Below are positions 1 to 8,929 of a stretch of 32,690 nt of DNA, piece after piece (within the stretch, counting starts at the first letter, position 1; each line of letters starts with the position of its first letter). The DNA is taken from positions 6,730-39,419 of the forward strand of contig DKYJ01000030.1 in assembly GCA_002493305.1 (NCBI GenBank), in the 5' to 3' direction. The notes under the pieces are model-generated. The model saw only the letters and a list, made by a program, of their open reading frames with translations. It did not search any database and was not told the DNA's origin. Both the position numbers and the translations under genes were made by a program. This DNA is from Clostridiales bacterium UBA7103. GTDB lineage: Bacteria; Bacillota; Clostridia; Oscillospirales; Oscillospiraceae.

Positions 1-24
1 GTTACTTGAGGATACATTTGCCAT
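1..24 (-). CDS. hsdS: probable start of type I restriction specificity subunit HsdS (partial)
   Basis: An ATG at 24-22 opens a reading frame (MANVSSSN) that runs off the window, 2 nt after the hsdM stop codon. Position right after hsdM in the same operon makes HsdS, the DNA target recognition subunit, the natural candidate. Eight codons cannot prove it; the call rests on context only. Confidence 0.4.
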
Positions 25-26
25 GA

Positions 27-1595
27 TTATTTGCCCTCCACATCAAACGGGAAATCGAGTCCCAGCTCGTCAAAGAACGGTTTCAATTCAGCGTCAATGC
101 TCTTGATTTCGCTTTGCAGCTTGCGGATTTCAACAGCTACTTCATTGAGGTCAATTTCTTCTTCTGGCTCAAAGGTGTCCACATAACGAGGAATATTGAG
201 GTTGAAGCCGTTTTCTTCAATTTCCTGCATGGTAGCAACATGGGCGTACTTGTCCACATCCTCACGACGCTCGTATGTTTCGACGATCTTATCAATATCA
301 CACTCACGGAGGATATTCTGATTCTTTCCGGCTTCAAAGTCGTTGGATGCGTCAATGAAGAGGATGTTGTCAGAGTTTCCGTTGCGCTCTCTTTTGAGGA
401 CAAGAACACATACTGGTATGCCCGTGCCAAAGAAGAGGTTGGCAGGAAGACCGATGACAGCATCCAATACATTCAGCTTTTGAATTAGGTGCTTGCGGAT
501 CACTTCTTCGGCCGCACCACGGAACAGAACGCCGTGAGGCAACAGGACAACAGCTCGTCCATCTTCATCCATGTGGTAAACCATATGCTGCACAAAGGCG
601 AAGTCAGCCTTGCTCTTGGGCGCAAGTTTACCGTATTCGTTGAAACGCTCGTCCTCCATGAAGTGCATATCAGCAGACCAATTTGCAGAATAAGGCGGAT
701 TTGCTACCTGAACGCGGAACTTCATGTCACCGAAATAGTCATGCTCCAAGGTGTCCCCGTTGTAGATGTTGAAATTGCGATATGGGATGCCCCGTAGGAT
801 CATGTTCATTCGAGCGAGGTTATAAGTAGTAGAGGTCAATTCCTGACCATAGTAGTTACGGACATTAGCATAGTTCTTGAGGCGTAGCAACAAAGAACCG
901 GAGCCGCAGGTGGGGTCGACAGCATCCTTGACATCAGTGAGGCCGAGGCAAGCCAGACGGCACAGAAGCTCGGCGGGGCCTGAAGGAGTATAGAACTCTC
1001 CGGCTTTTTTGCCAGCAGTTGCGGCAAACTGGCCGATCAAATACTCGTAAGCATTGCCCAGAACATCTATCTTTGTGTCTTCAACACCAAAGTTGATTTC
1101 GTCCAGTGCGGCAATAATCTTAGCCATAACTGCGCTTCTGTCTTTGACAGTATGCCCCAGCTTAGTAGAATCGAGCTGCATATCGGAGAACAGACCGTCA
1201 AAGTCTTCCTGCGAATCATTTCCTATGGTGGACTCCATCAAAGAGTTGATAGCTCTCTGTAAGAACTCAATATCAAACGATCGGTTTTCGACCATCTTAA
1301 CCATTTTTCGGAAAAGATATTGCGGTTCAATCACATAACCCAGATCACGCAGAGCTTCCTCTACAACGGCATTTTTGTACTCTTCATCAGCCCACGCTTC
1401 TTCATAGCTGATGCCATCATCTTTCAGAAGATTGACCATGTATTTCTCGGTTCTGTCAGAGAGGTAGTAATAGAAGATCATGCCCAAGATATAATTCTTG
1501 AACTCATACGCTTCCATATTTCCTCTCAGAGCATTCGCCATAGCCCAGAGCTTATTGCAAAGCTCTTTCTGATGAGCTTGAATTGAATTATCCAT
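27..1595 (-). CDS. hsdM: type I restriction-modification methyltransferase subunit HsdM
   Basis: A 522-residue N6-adenine methyltransferase subunit of a type I restriction-modification system. It methylates host DNA as part of an M2S complex and is needed with HsdR for cleavage. Residues about 10-150 match the helical HsdM N-terminal domain. GEFYTP (199-204), the SAM-binding DPTCGSG (227-233) and the catalytic NPPY (299-302) are all intact, and the length is normal for the family. The start has a good Shine-Dalgarno (AAGGAGAG), and the gene lies 12 nt after hsdR, with the presumed hsdS 2 nt downstream. No damage is seen, so modification activity is expected if HsdS is intact. Confidence 0.96.
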   Translation of the reverse strand: MDNSIQAHQKELCNKLWAMANALRGNMEAYEFKNYILGMIFYYYLSDRTEKYMVNLLKDDGISYEEAWADEEYKNAVVEEALRDLGYVIEPQYLFRKMVKMVENRSFDIEFLQRAINSLMESTIGNDSQEDFDGLFSDMQLDSTKLGHTVKDRSAVMAKIIAALDEINFGVEDTKIDVLGNAYEYLIGQFAATAGKKAGEFYTPSGPAELLCRLACLGLTDVKDAVDPTCGSGSLLLRLKNYANVRNYYGQELTSTTYNLARMNMILRGIPYRNFNIYNGDTLEHDYFGDMKFRVQVANPPYSANWSADMHFMEDERFNEYGKLAPKSKADFAFVQHMVYHMDEDGRAVVLLPHGVLFRGAAEEVIRKHLIQKLNVLDAVIGLPANLFFGTGIPVCVLVLKRERNGNSDNILFIDASNDFEAGKNQNILRECDIDKIVETYERREDVDKYAHVATMQEIEENGFNLNIPRYVDTFEPEEEIDLNEVAVEIRKLQSEIKSIDAELKPFFDELGLDFPFDVEGK

Positions 1596-1607
1596 TCTTT
1601 TCTCTCC

Positions 1608-4373
1608 TTATTGATATTTCTCTGTGTGCTGCCTGATAAAATCGACGATCCGGTTGACCAATGACCGCTTTTTAAGCAACGGCATGGGCTTCTCAATCCG
1701 GTCACGGATGTTGCCAGCATCCATCGTGCCTGAGAACTCATACTCAGAGATAATGTCGGTCAACATAGCAGAGTCAATATCCTCGGCCTGCGCAAAGGCA
1801 ATGATCTCTTCCCGTTTTGCCTCATTCTCAAAATCATTGTAGGCAGCATCGATTTCATCCGCACTTTCCAAGCCGACAACGACACGATCCAAAAACGCTT
1901 GCAGGATTTCAACCTTGCGGAGCAACTGGGGATTGTCCGTTCTACCTAATTCATCCTTGATGTGCTTTATATCGTAGTCCTTCTGCTTGGCATCATCAAA
2001 ATGGATGTTGCGGATAAGATTCATGATATAGGCTACATTGATCCGGTCACTCTCCATCAGCTCGATACAAAAGTCCACGTCGTTTAAGACGGAAACAATC
2101 TCACGATCTGTTTTTTGTTTGGCGTAGAGCATAAGATATTTGCTCTTGTAGTCCTGGTACTCTTGTTCGGACATGATGAGTGCATCCTGATCAAAGCTGA
2201 ACTCGATGAATGTTTGCAAAGATTGAAGATACTTTGTGAGTTCTCGGAAAGTAATAACAAACTTCTTTTGATCGTCTTCACTCTGCATCGTGTCCACGGA
2301 CTCAGGGAACAGAGCGATCTCCTTGAGTTTCATTACCATCTCATTGAACTTTTCAACGAAATACTGATAGCCGGGAACGACAATACCGGAAGTATCTTGG
2401 CTCTTTGAGAAAAGTGTCAGGGCATCGTCCGTGCGCTTCTTGAGATTTCGGTAGCAAATGATGATACCAAAGGGCTTTGTCTCCTTTTCTACGCGGTTAG
2501 TACGAGAGTAGGCTTGCAGCAAATCATGATATTTCAAATCCTTGTCCACATAAAGAACTGAAAGCTGTTTGCTGTCAAATCCGGTCAGAAACATATTCAC
2601 GACGATGAGAATATCCAGAGGCTTTGTCTTCTTACCCTTTACACGGTCAGAGATGTCTTTGTGGTATGCAGAGAAAGTCTCGGTGGAGAAGTTCGTTCCG
2701 TACATCTCATTGTAGTCCTTGATGATACGCTCCAAAGAATCACGGCTATGTTCATCCTTACCCTCAGCATCTTCATTTTGTCCGTAGGAGAAGATGCCGC
2801 TGATATTAAGGTCATGCTTGATCTTCTTAAAAATATCATAGTATTTTACAAGTGCCTCAATGGAGGAAACAGCAAAGATGGCGGTGTACTGGCCGTTTCT
2901 TGTTTTAGCCTTGTGGTTCTGAACGATGTGGTTTGCAATAAGGGACATTCTCTCGTCCGACATATATAGTTCGCCAACATCGATTCCATCTGCGAGCGTG
3001 GGATCATCCCAATCAAAATCGCCTTCCATTGTCTTTATGTACTCGATATGAAAGCCGAGAACATTGTTATCGAAGATGGCATCCTTGATCAGATAGTTGT
3101 GCAAGCATTCACCAAACAACATTTCTGTTGTCTGTGTAATCTTACCCTCAGTCTTTCCGTTCACTTCAAAGCGGGGAGTACCAGTAAAACCAAAGAACTG
3201 TGCCTTCCTAAAATGACGCACAATATCCTTGTGCATATCTCCAAACTGGCTACGGTGACATTCGTCGATGATGAATACAACCTTTTCATCTCTGTACGCA
3301 TCCATAATTTTCTCATATTGCGGACGCTTAACGGCATTTGCCATTTTTTGCATCGTTGTAACGATGAGCTGCCGGTTCTTGTCCTGCATCTGCTTTACAA
3401 GAACATCGGTACGATCAGTAACATCTACGGAGCCTGCTTCAAACTTGTTAAACTCCTCGGTAGTTTGGGAATCCAGGTCCTTTCTGTCCACAAGAAAGAT
3501 GACCTTTTTAATATTAGGGTTTGCCGCAAGAATCTGGGCAGTCTTAAAAGATGTCAGTGTTTTTCCTGCGCCTGTTGTATGCCAGATATAGGCGTTCCTG
3601 TTCGTAAGTGTTGCCTGACGAATAAGGGCTTCCACAGCATATACCTGATAGGGGCGCATAACCATCAGCAGCTTATCAGTGTCGTTCAGAATGGTATATC
3701 TCGTGAGCATCTTGATGATATGATCACGAGCAAGGAAGGAAATGGAGAAGTCCTTCAAATTGGTGATACGCACATTGTTAAAGTCCGTCCAGAAGAAAGC
3801 AAGGCTATAAAGCATATCTCTGTCGGAGTTTGCAAAGTATTTGGTATCAACGCCATTCGAGACAACAAAGAGCTGGATGAAGTGATATAGTCCGTTGTAG
3901 GAGTGCTTCTTGTATCTCATGACCTGATTGACCGCCTCGCGAATGTCAATGCCTCGACGCTTTAACTCCACCTGAATCAGAGGAAGACCGTTCACGAGGA
4001 TAGTCACATCGTAGCGATTGACATACTTACCAACAACGGTTGTCTGATTAGTAACTTGGAAAATGTTCTTGGTGTGGTCATTGTCAAAGAACGAAAGATA
4101 TACCTTTGTTCCATCCTCACGCTCCAAAACAAACTTATCACGGAGGATCTTCGCACTCTGGAATACGGACTTTCCGAGCATGAGGTTAAAGATACGCTCC
4201 CACTCCTTGTCGGTCAGAGGCGTATCAAGTTTTGCGGCATTGAAAGCTTCAAATTGAACTTTGAAGTTTGCCACCAACGCATCGTAATCCGGAATAGCAA
4301 CGGTGCTGTACTCCTGTCTATTAAGTTGCTCAATAAACTGCTGCTCAAGCGCCGCTTCGCTTTGGTAAGCCAT
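1608..4373 (-). CDS. hsdR: type I restriction enzyme subunit HsdR (DNA translocase and endonuclease)
   Basis: A 921-residue restriction and translocation subunit. The N-terminal nuclease domain has the PD-(D/E)xK signature (D122 followed by E136-L-K138). It is followed by an SF2 helicase motor with Walker A TTGAGKT (266-272), DECH box (370-373) and TGTP (397-400), then a helical C-terminal part that docks to the methylase core. It is shorter than the E. coli enzymes but typical of many Firmicutes HsdR proteins, and all key motifs are present. The gene starts 54 nt after the DUF262 gene and ends 12 nt before hsdM, so hsdR, hsdM and hsdS are probably cotranscribed with the upstream defence genes. 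Confidence 0.96.
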   Translation of the reverse strand: MAYQSEAALEQQFIEQLNRQEYSTVAIPDYDALVANFKVQFEAFNAAKLDTPLTDKEWERIFNLMLGKSVFQSAKILRDKFVLEREDGTKVYLSFFDNDHTKNIFQVTNQTTVVGKYVNRYDVTILVNGLPLIQVELKRRGIDIREAVNQVMRYKKHSYNGLYHFIQLFVVSNGVDTKYFANSDRDMLYSLAFFWTDFNNVRITNLKDFSISFLARDHIIKMLTRYTILNDTDKLLMVMRPYQVYAVEALIRQATLTNRNAYIWHTTGAGKTLTSFKTAQILAANPNIKKVIFLVDRKDLDSQTTEEFNKFEAGSVDVTDRTDVLVKQMQDKNRQLIVTTMQKMANAVKRPQYEKIMDAYRDEKVVFIIDECHRSQFGDMHKDIVRHFRKAQFFGFTGTPRFEVNGKTEGKITQTTEMLFGECLHNYLIKDAIFDNNVLGFHIEYIKTMEGDFDWDDPTLADGIDVGELYMSDERMSLIANHIVQNHKAKTRNGQYTAIFAVSSIEALVKYYDIFKKIKHDLNISGIFSYGQNEDAEGKDEHSRDSLERIIKDYNEMYGTNFSTETFSAYHKDISDRVKGKKTKPLDILIVVNMFLTGFDSKQLSVLYVDKDLKYHDLLQAYSRTNRVEKETKPFGIIICYRNLKKRTDDALTLFSKSQDTSGIVVPGYQYFVEKFNEMVMKLKEIALFPESVDTMQSEDDQKKFVITFRELTKYLQSLQTFIEFSFDQDALIMSEQEYQDYKSKYLMLYAKQKTDREIVSVLNDVDFCIELMESDRINVAYIMNLIRNIHFDDAKQKDYDIKHIKDELGRTDNPQLLRKVEILQAFLDRVVVGLESADEIDAAYNDFENEAKREEIIAFAQAEDIDSAMLTDIISEYEFSGTMDAGNIRDRIEKPMPLLKKRSLVNRIVDFIRQHTEKYQ

Positions 4374-4427
4374 ATCTTCAACTCCTATACTTGAGGATTA
4401 TTCTAAGTTTTTTCTTTGACGAGTTGT

Positions 4428-6209
4428 TCACTCGCAAAGCTGCACATACGCCTTACGAACAGTCTGCGCCATCAAAATCCTGCGCTGATTCAGGAACTCC
4501 ATATAGTCTATGGTTTCGAAGTTATCTGGCAGAGCGTGTTCCTCACAGGCCTTGCGGTAACCTTCTTCGCCAAGTTTCTGGCGGTAATGAGAGACATAGT
4601 CCTGGGGTGCCTTGTCCGAAATCTCGATATTGGTGGCGTAGTCGAGATAAGTAAAGTTTGCGATTTGGTTCCGGTCACGGTCACTGGTAAAACCAATGCC
4701 GGTCAGGTAGTTCTTCGGGAAAATGTGATGCTTGTCGATAGCATTCTTCGTTCCGCTGGAGCCCAAGATGAAATACTTGGACACTGGGGTGTTGCTGAAC
4801 AACATAGGAGTATTCAGTACGATCTGCGCTGCCACATATCCATACCATGCAGGAGAAATAGCCGCAGCACTGTTCAGTTCATTGGGCAGGGTCAAACTGA
4901 AATAATCGTCTGTGAAGTGCGTTTCGATAACACGGTCAATATAGGCAATAAACTCTGCCGCCGTATGAACATCACGCAGATCTGCAAACTGCTTTTCTAC
5001 TTCGGACTCCGTGGAGCCGGTGTAGAAATATGTGATGGTGCTCATAAAGAACCACTTGCTGATACACTTCTTGAGCTGCGCAGCGTCCAGCTTATAGTCA
5101 TACTTGGCAATCAGGTAGAGGACATAACTGAAAACGATAGCGTTGGACGATGCAATCAGCTTGTCGCTGATATATCCGGCCTCTGCCACGATGTTAATGA
5201 AACTGTGCCAGTTGTTAAGGTTCATGACCTTGTCCAAAGCGTCCTTGAAAATCTGGAGATTTTCATGCCGGACTTCATCAGAGAACTTTCCGGTCTCAAG
5301 ATTTTTACCTCTCAAAAGCATGTAGGCGTATCTCAACCGGGCACGCTTGAAACCAACGCCAACAGCCATGCGAATCAGATGAGAAGGTTCAATTGCCAAA
5401 AGTGTGTTGTAAGAGGTATTGGCGGCTGGCACTCTGGAGGCTGCTGCAAACGCATTGATCTTATCGCTGGTTTCATTCTCGTAAACGGAGATAAGAGTCT
5501 GAATGAAGTTGTTCTCCGTCAGACTCTGTCCGCCAGAATTGACTCTGACGAAAATATCTGCGACATCTTCTTCATCTGCCGTGTAACTGATTTCCAGAGT
5601 AGGCAGAGAATAATCAGACAAATTCAGAAGCGCATTGATGTTATCTTCGATTCTATCTTCTTCCTCGTCTGTCAGCAACGGGAGTTCTTTCTTACTGCGG
5701 CCTTCGTTGGCTTCCTTGATAAAACGCCGCCGCAGAGAACTGATGGAATTGTCCTCTTTTGCCAGGAACACATCACTGATGCGACTGATCCACTCGGTGT
5801 CCTTTTCGTATGCCTGGGACCACACGGCAAATTCGCGAGTCAGCGGATTATAGGAGATTTTTATTTCACGATCTGCGAAATTCTTGTCCTTCACCTTGAC
5901 CGCAAACATAGCCGCAACAAGGGCAGTCAAACGCTGCTGGCCGTCAATGACGAGTTCCTTAGGTTCTTCATAGGTTTTTGAGTTATCTCCAATCGTGCTC
6001 TTTTTGCTCTCATAATCAGCTGGAGACTCCCACAGCATGATATAGCCAATGGGATAGCCCTTGAGCATAGAGTCAAACAACTCACGAACTTTATTGTCCC
6101 TCCAAACAAAAGGACGCTGAAGATCAGGCAGACCGATGCGGCCATTGCGTACATCCTTGACCAAATCCCCCACTTTACTGGGGATATTCTTAAACAGTTC
6201 TTTTCCCAT
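4428..6209 (-). CDS. DUF262/HNH protein, GmrSD-like (type IV restriction or related defence nuclease)
   Basis: A 593-residue protein with the DUF262 (GmrS/ParB-like) N-terminal domain: LPDLQRPFVW at 27-36 and the diagnostic DGQQR at 89-93. The last 100 residues carry an HNH-type nuclease region (KHHIFP at 493-498, then an N-rich segment around 515-530) as in the GmrD/DUF1524 family. Known relatives of this fused architecture cleave modified DNA (GmrSD, BrxU) or act within defence islands; this protein's target is not predictable from sequence. The Shine-Dalgarno GGAGG lies 6 nt before the ATG. It sits directly upstream of hsdR on the same strand, so it may be part of a composite defence operon. 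Confidence 0.88.
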   Translation of the reverse strand: MGKELFKNIPSKVGDLVKDVRNGRIGLPDLQRPFVWRDNKVRELFDSMLKGYPIGYIMLWESPADYESKKSTIGDNSKTYEEPKELVIDGQQRLTALVAAMFAVKVKDKNFADREIKISYNPLTREFAVWSQAYEKDTEWISRISDVFLAKEDNSISSLRRRFIKEANEGRSKKELPLLTDEEEDRIEDNINALLNLSDYSLPTLEISYTADEEDVADIFVRVNSGGQSLTENNFIQTLISVYENETSDKINAFAAASRVPAANTSYNTLLAIEPSHLIRMAVGVGFKRARLRYAYMLLRGKNLETGKFSDEVRHENLQIFKDALDKVMNLNNWHSFINIVAEAGYISDKLIASSNAIVFSYVLYLIAKYDYKLDAAQLKKCISKWFFMSTITYFYTGSTESEVEKQFADLRDVHTAAEFIAYIDRVIETHFTDDYFSLTLPNELNSAAAISPAWYGYVAAQIVLNTPMLFSNTPVSKYFILGSSGTKNAIDKHHIFPKNYLTGIGFTSDRDRNQIANFTYLDYATNIEISDKAPQDYVSHYRQKLGEEGYRKACEEHALPDNFETIDYMEFLNQRRILMAQTVRKAYVQLCE

Positions 6210-6295
6210 CTGGAGCCTCCGAAAAGCAACGCTATGGTTGCTGCATTTTCTCTATATAAGCCTATCACGAATAGCATCCGTTATATCGGACATTT

Positions 6296-7744
6296 TTAAG
6301 ATTTCAATTTGTAAGTTCTATTCCGGTTACCGCCTTCGGTAACAACGATTTCTTCTTTTACCATTTTTGTCAGTACCGCTCTTGCACGAGGGCTACTGAT
6401 TCCGAGTAACTCCGCAATCGTCTTACAATCTGCTTTAATCTCACGGGTCAAGTATTCGATGACAGATTGTCTTTGTCTGCTGTAAATTGTGGTATCGCTT
6501 GTTTTTATCGCTTGTTTTTTATCGCTTGTTTTTTCAAAAACGAGCGATAAAATCGTTCTCTCCGGCTCAAGTTGCTCTGTGACAGCAGGCATTGCCCAGC
6601 CCTGCTCCCGCCAAGCACCGAAAATGAGGGGGATACCGCTGCCGGAGCGCTCTCCGATATCGATCAAGTTGAACATCTTCAGCATAGTTCCGTTGCGGGG
6701 GTCGGATACGCCGCCGCTTTTCGCAGCGTCGACCTCGATGCGGAAGCCGCCGGGATTGGCCATAGTGATGGCATCCCGCTTTTTAATGATGACCAAGCCC
6801 TGTCTGCCGTAATAGTCGGCATGGACCAGGCAGTTTGCCAATGCTTCGCGCAATGCTTTGTGCACATTGGTATCATCCACTCTGGTGCCGCCCTCCATCT
6901 TGAATGGTACCTTGATGTCCTGAATCAACTTGTTGTAGACCCGGAAATAGAAGTCGTACACATTGCCGCTCCAGTCGCCGGAGGAGGAGATGATGCGGTC
7001 AGTCCAGCGGGTGTCAGCATCGTACTGTTCCTGATAGTCCAGGAAGTAGGCATTAAATTCCCGCACGATGTCGTATTCGTTGCCAAACATGAGGAGTCCG
7101 GCAGAGGTGGGATGCTTCTTTCCATCGGAGCCAATACCAACGGCGCCAAGTTTCAGGAGGAAATCTTCATCCTCAAGAGCCTCCCAAATATGACCGGGAC
7201 GGGACAAACGCATTCTCTGGCGGTAGCTGCGGATGCTCTCTTTGTTGAATACGGTCATATCCATTTCATTTAGCACAAGCATGTCCTGAGTTTTCACGGA
7301 AGCGTCGCGCACCATAGCCTGATATTCCTCCTTGGTGCAGCGATAGTCGCCCTCACCGTTCCGGCGGTATGTGCAGAGCGGATTGCCGTCCACATACACC
7401 GGTTTATAGGAGCGTTCCGCGCGGGGTACATTGATGACCACGATATGGTTGCCGTCAACTTCCTGCACAAATACATCCTTGGATGACAGCACATTCACGC
7501 TGGTCTTGTTGGGATTGTTGACGATGTCCCAGAACTCCTTGATGAGTCTGTCAGGGTCTGGCAGATCTACAGTGCGGAAGGATTTGTCGGCCAGCTCCTC
7601 CACGCCCAGCAGGATGATGCCGCCGTGAGTGTTTGCAAAGGCAGAATAGGTTTCCCAAATACTCTTGGGTAGACCGCCAAGAGCTTTCTTGGCCTCGATG
7701 CGGTTATTCTCCCGATACTGCTCTATCTTGGAAAAATCAATCAT
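6296..7744 (-). CDS. AlbA_2 (Schlafen-like) domain protein with HATPase_c_4-like domain and C-terminal winged helix
   Basis: A 482-residue protein of the family often annotated as a putative transcriptional regulator or RecG-like helicase. Residues about 15-135 form the AlbA_2 domain (ANTHGG then ILLGVEE); about 295-390 form an ATPase/GHKL-like region (NCLVHADYYG, then ANPGGF, then GERSGSGIP); the last 70 residues look like a winged helix. Such proteins occur often in mobile elements and defence loci, but their biochemistry is poorly known. The start has AAGGAGGAG ahead of the ATG and overlaps the end of the XRE gene by 8 nt, implying coupled translation. The linker before the winged helix is encoded by a 13-14 nt tandem repeat (6494-6534) whose unit length is not a multiple of three. 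Confidence 0.85.
   Translation of the reverse strand: MIDFSKIEQYRENNRIEAKKALGGLPKSIWETYSAFANTHGGIILLGVEELADKSFRTVDLPDPDRLIKEFWDIVNNPNKTSVNVLSSKDVFVQEVDGNHIVVINVPRAERSYKPVYVDGNPLCTYRRNGEGDYRCTKEEYQAMVRDASVKTQDMLVLNEMDMTVFNKESIRSYRQRMRLSRPGHIWEALEDEDFLLKLGAVGIGSDGKKHPTSAGLLMFGNEYDIVREFNAYFLDYQEQYDADTRWTDRIISSSGDWSGNVYDFYFRVYNKLIQDIKVPFKMEGGTRVDDTNVHKALREALANCLVHADYYGRQGLVIIKKRDAITMANPGGFRIEVDAAKSGGVSDPRNGTMLKMFNLIDIGERSGSGIPLIFGAWREQGWAMPAVTEQLEPERTILSLVFEKTSDKKQAIKTSDTTIYSRQRQSVIEYLTREIKADCKTIAELLGISSPRARAVLTKMVKEEIVVTEGGNRNRTYKLKS
6494..6548. repeat. three tandem 13-14 nt repeats plus an inverted copy inside the AlbA_2 gene
   Basis: On the plus strand the unit ATCGCTTGTTTTT(T) occurs at 6494-6506 (13 nt), 6507-6520 (14 nt) and 6521-6534 (14 nt). 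One base later a near-perfect inverted copy AAAAACGAGCGAT follows at 6536-6548, so the third unit can fold into a hairpin of about 13 bp. The repeats encode the low-complexity linker before the winged helix. Gain or loss of one 14-nt unit would shift the frame. Confidence 0.85.
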
Positions 7745-7952
7745 GCTGCTCCTCCTTCACCAGTTCAATAATGTCGCAGAAGTCGCAATCCAGCGCCTTG
7801 CAGATTTTGGTGAGGATTTCCGTACTGACATGTTCGTTCTTGCCCAGCTTGGCAAGGGCGGTGGTAGACATACCGGTAGCCAGACGCAGATCCTTCTTTT
7901 TCATATTCTTATCAATCAGGAGCTTCCACAATTTGTTGTAGCAAACAGTCAT
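7737..7952 (-). CDS. small XRE/Cro-type HTH regulator
   Basis: A 71-residue DNA-binding protein that is almost entirely an XRE helix-turn-helix domain: KKDLRLATGMSTTALAKLGKN forms the HTH and ICKALDCDFCDIIE the closing helix. The ATG at 7952 is chosen over a longer frame because GAGGTG lies just upstream of it. It is the first gene of the minus-strand operon and overlaps the AlbA_2 gene by 8 nt, so it is probably the local repressor controlling this defence block. A sigA-like promoter lies upstream at 7994-8022. Its DNA target and inducer are unknown. Confidence 0.85.
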   Translation of the reverse strand: MTVCYNKLWKLLIDKNMKKKDLRLATGMSTTALAKLGKNEHVSTEILTKICKALDCDFCDIIELVKEEQHD

Positions 7953-7993
7953 AATTAACACCTCATGCACTGAGTTTACACTGATATAGCATA

Positions 7994-8022
7994 ATCTTAG
8001 CACGGAAATACCATTTTGTCTA
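7994..8022 (-). promoter_or_regulatory. predicted sigA promoter of the XRE-led defence operon
   Basis: Read on the minus strand: -35 TAGACA (8022-8017), a 17-nt spacer, and -10 TAAGAT (7999-7994). The -10 is about 42 nt before the XRE start codon. Prediction from consensus only. Confidence 0.5.
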
Positions 8023-8091
8023 TCAAAAATCCAGTTTTCAGATCTGTGATTTTGATTTCAGAGAGAAGATTTTGAATCATCTGGTCACGAT

Positions 8092-8135
8092 GAAAAAGCC
8101 ACGGAAGCGTTCCGATTCGCTCCCGCGGCTTTTTC
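8092..8135 (-). terminator. rho-independent terminator after the integrase operon
   Basis: Two 18-nt arms (8092-8109 and 8118-8135) pair with two mismatches around an 8-nt loop. On the minus strand the second arm ends in TTTTTC. It closes the transcript of the recombinase/DUF6809/DUF6550 genes and insulates the XRE promoter. Confidence 0.8.
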
Positions 8136-8162
8136 ATTGTTTATGCGGCGCAGTTTTTGAGG

Positions 8163-8651
8163 TCATCCCATGATGCCGATTTTATTGCCGTTCTCGTACA
8201 TATCCTCGGCGTACTCGACATGGTTGGGGCCCTGGCTTTCTATCCAACCGAAGCCCTCGACATAGACCACATCGCCAGACGGAGGTTCAATGGTTGTTTT
8301 AGCTACGGGCGGTTCTGCAGCTTGCTCCGGGGCGAGACCATAAGACACTTCCGGGACAGGTGCTGGCTCCGGTGCGGACTGGACTGCGGGTGTTTCCGCA
8401 GGTGCTGACTTCGGTTCTGTGACGGCCTCCTGGGTCTGTTCTGACTGCGGAATCCCAGCCTTTTCTTTCTCTGACGGAAGTGCCGTTTCGGCTTCTGTTT
8501 TGAGTTCCGCAACGGTCGCTTCTGGGGCGATCACGACGGTCGTTTGGTGCGGGGTGGGTGTTTCCTCGATCGTTTCGGCCTGCGGCCACACGGCGGCACA
8601 CAGGGCGAGACAGGCGGTAATCGCCGCGGTAACGATGCTTCTCTTTTTCAT
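8163..8651 (-). CDS. secreted Pro/Ala/Glu-rich protein with conserved C-terminal tail (DUF6550-like)
   Basis: A 162-residue protein with a signal peptide at 1-25 (MKKR, then a hydrophobic stretch ITACLALCAAVW). A low-complexity Pro/Ala/Glu region spans about 27-125, and a conserved-looking tail reads VVYVEGFGWIESQGPNHVEY then AEDMYENGNKIGIMG. I recall this tail from small proteins in integrative elements of gut Firmicutes annotated DUF6550; that name is from memory. The function is unknown; an exported or surface protein is inferred. It overlaps the preceding gene by 4 nt (ATGA at 8651-8648) and is the last gene before the terminator, so it is expressed with the recombinases. Confidence 0.75.
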   Translation of the reverse strand: MKKRSIVTAAITACLALCAAVWPQAETIEETPTPHQTTVVIAPEATVAELKTEAETALPSEKEKAGIPQSEQTQEAVTEPKSAPAETPAVQSAPEPAPVPEVSYGLAPEQAAEPPVAKTTIEPPSGDVVYVEGFGWIESQGPNHVEYAEDMYENGNKIGIMG

Positions 8652-8929
8652 TTCATATTCTCCTCTATTATTTGTTTAATTTCCGGATATTTTGACATTT
8701 CAGCCAAGAGCATCATCGCCCCCTCAAGTCCATCAATGAAGCTCTCAAAGTCGGCATCACAGTTGAGAAGCTTCTTCTCCTCAATGTCCTGCAGCAGGTT
8801 TTGCCGTTCAACAGCTGCCAGCATTTTTACCAGTGCGTGATACCGTTCCTCGTTTTCTTTCCTTTTTTCGGGGTCTGTCTCTTGCGTGTGATAGCGGTCA
8901 TACGCCATTCTCCATAGTTTATCTCTCAT
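8648..8929 (-). CDS. small helical protein, DUF6809-like, paralogue of the upstream gene
   Basis: A 93-residue, charged, probably all-helical soluble protein. It aligns over its length with the product of the gene just upstream (shared pattern KL-x4-YD near the N-terminus, ALV/ALI in the middle, then DF/DS-x-SFI-x-G-x-E toward the end), so the two come from a tandem duplication. The family is often annotated DUF6809 (from memory) and has no known function. The ATG is preceded by AAGGAGG and overlaps the preceding stop (ATGA, 8929-8926); its own stop overlaps the next start (8651-8648). This coupling suggests fixed stoichiometry with its neighbours. A role as an integration or excision accessory factor is conjecture. 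Confidence 0.75.
   Translation of the reverse strand: MRDKLWRMAYDRYHTQETDPEKRKENEERYHALVKMLAAVERQNLLQDIEEKKLLNCDADFESFIDGLEGAMMLLAEMSKYPEIKQIIEENMK

Noticed and set aside
3048..3890. 280-aa plus-strand frame
   Set aside because: Wholly antisense to the motif-complete hsdR gene, with no ribosome binding site or family features.
4416..5981. 521-aa plus-strand frame
   Set aside because: Antisense shadow of the DUF262/HNH gene; the opposite strand carries DGQQR and HHIFP motifs.
6572..7273. 233-aa plus-strand frame
   Set aside because: Antisense shadow of the AlbA_2 gene; no recognisable protein features.
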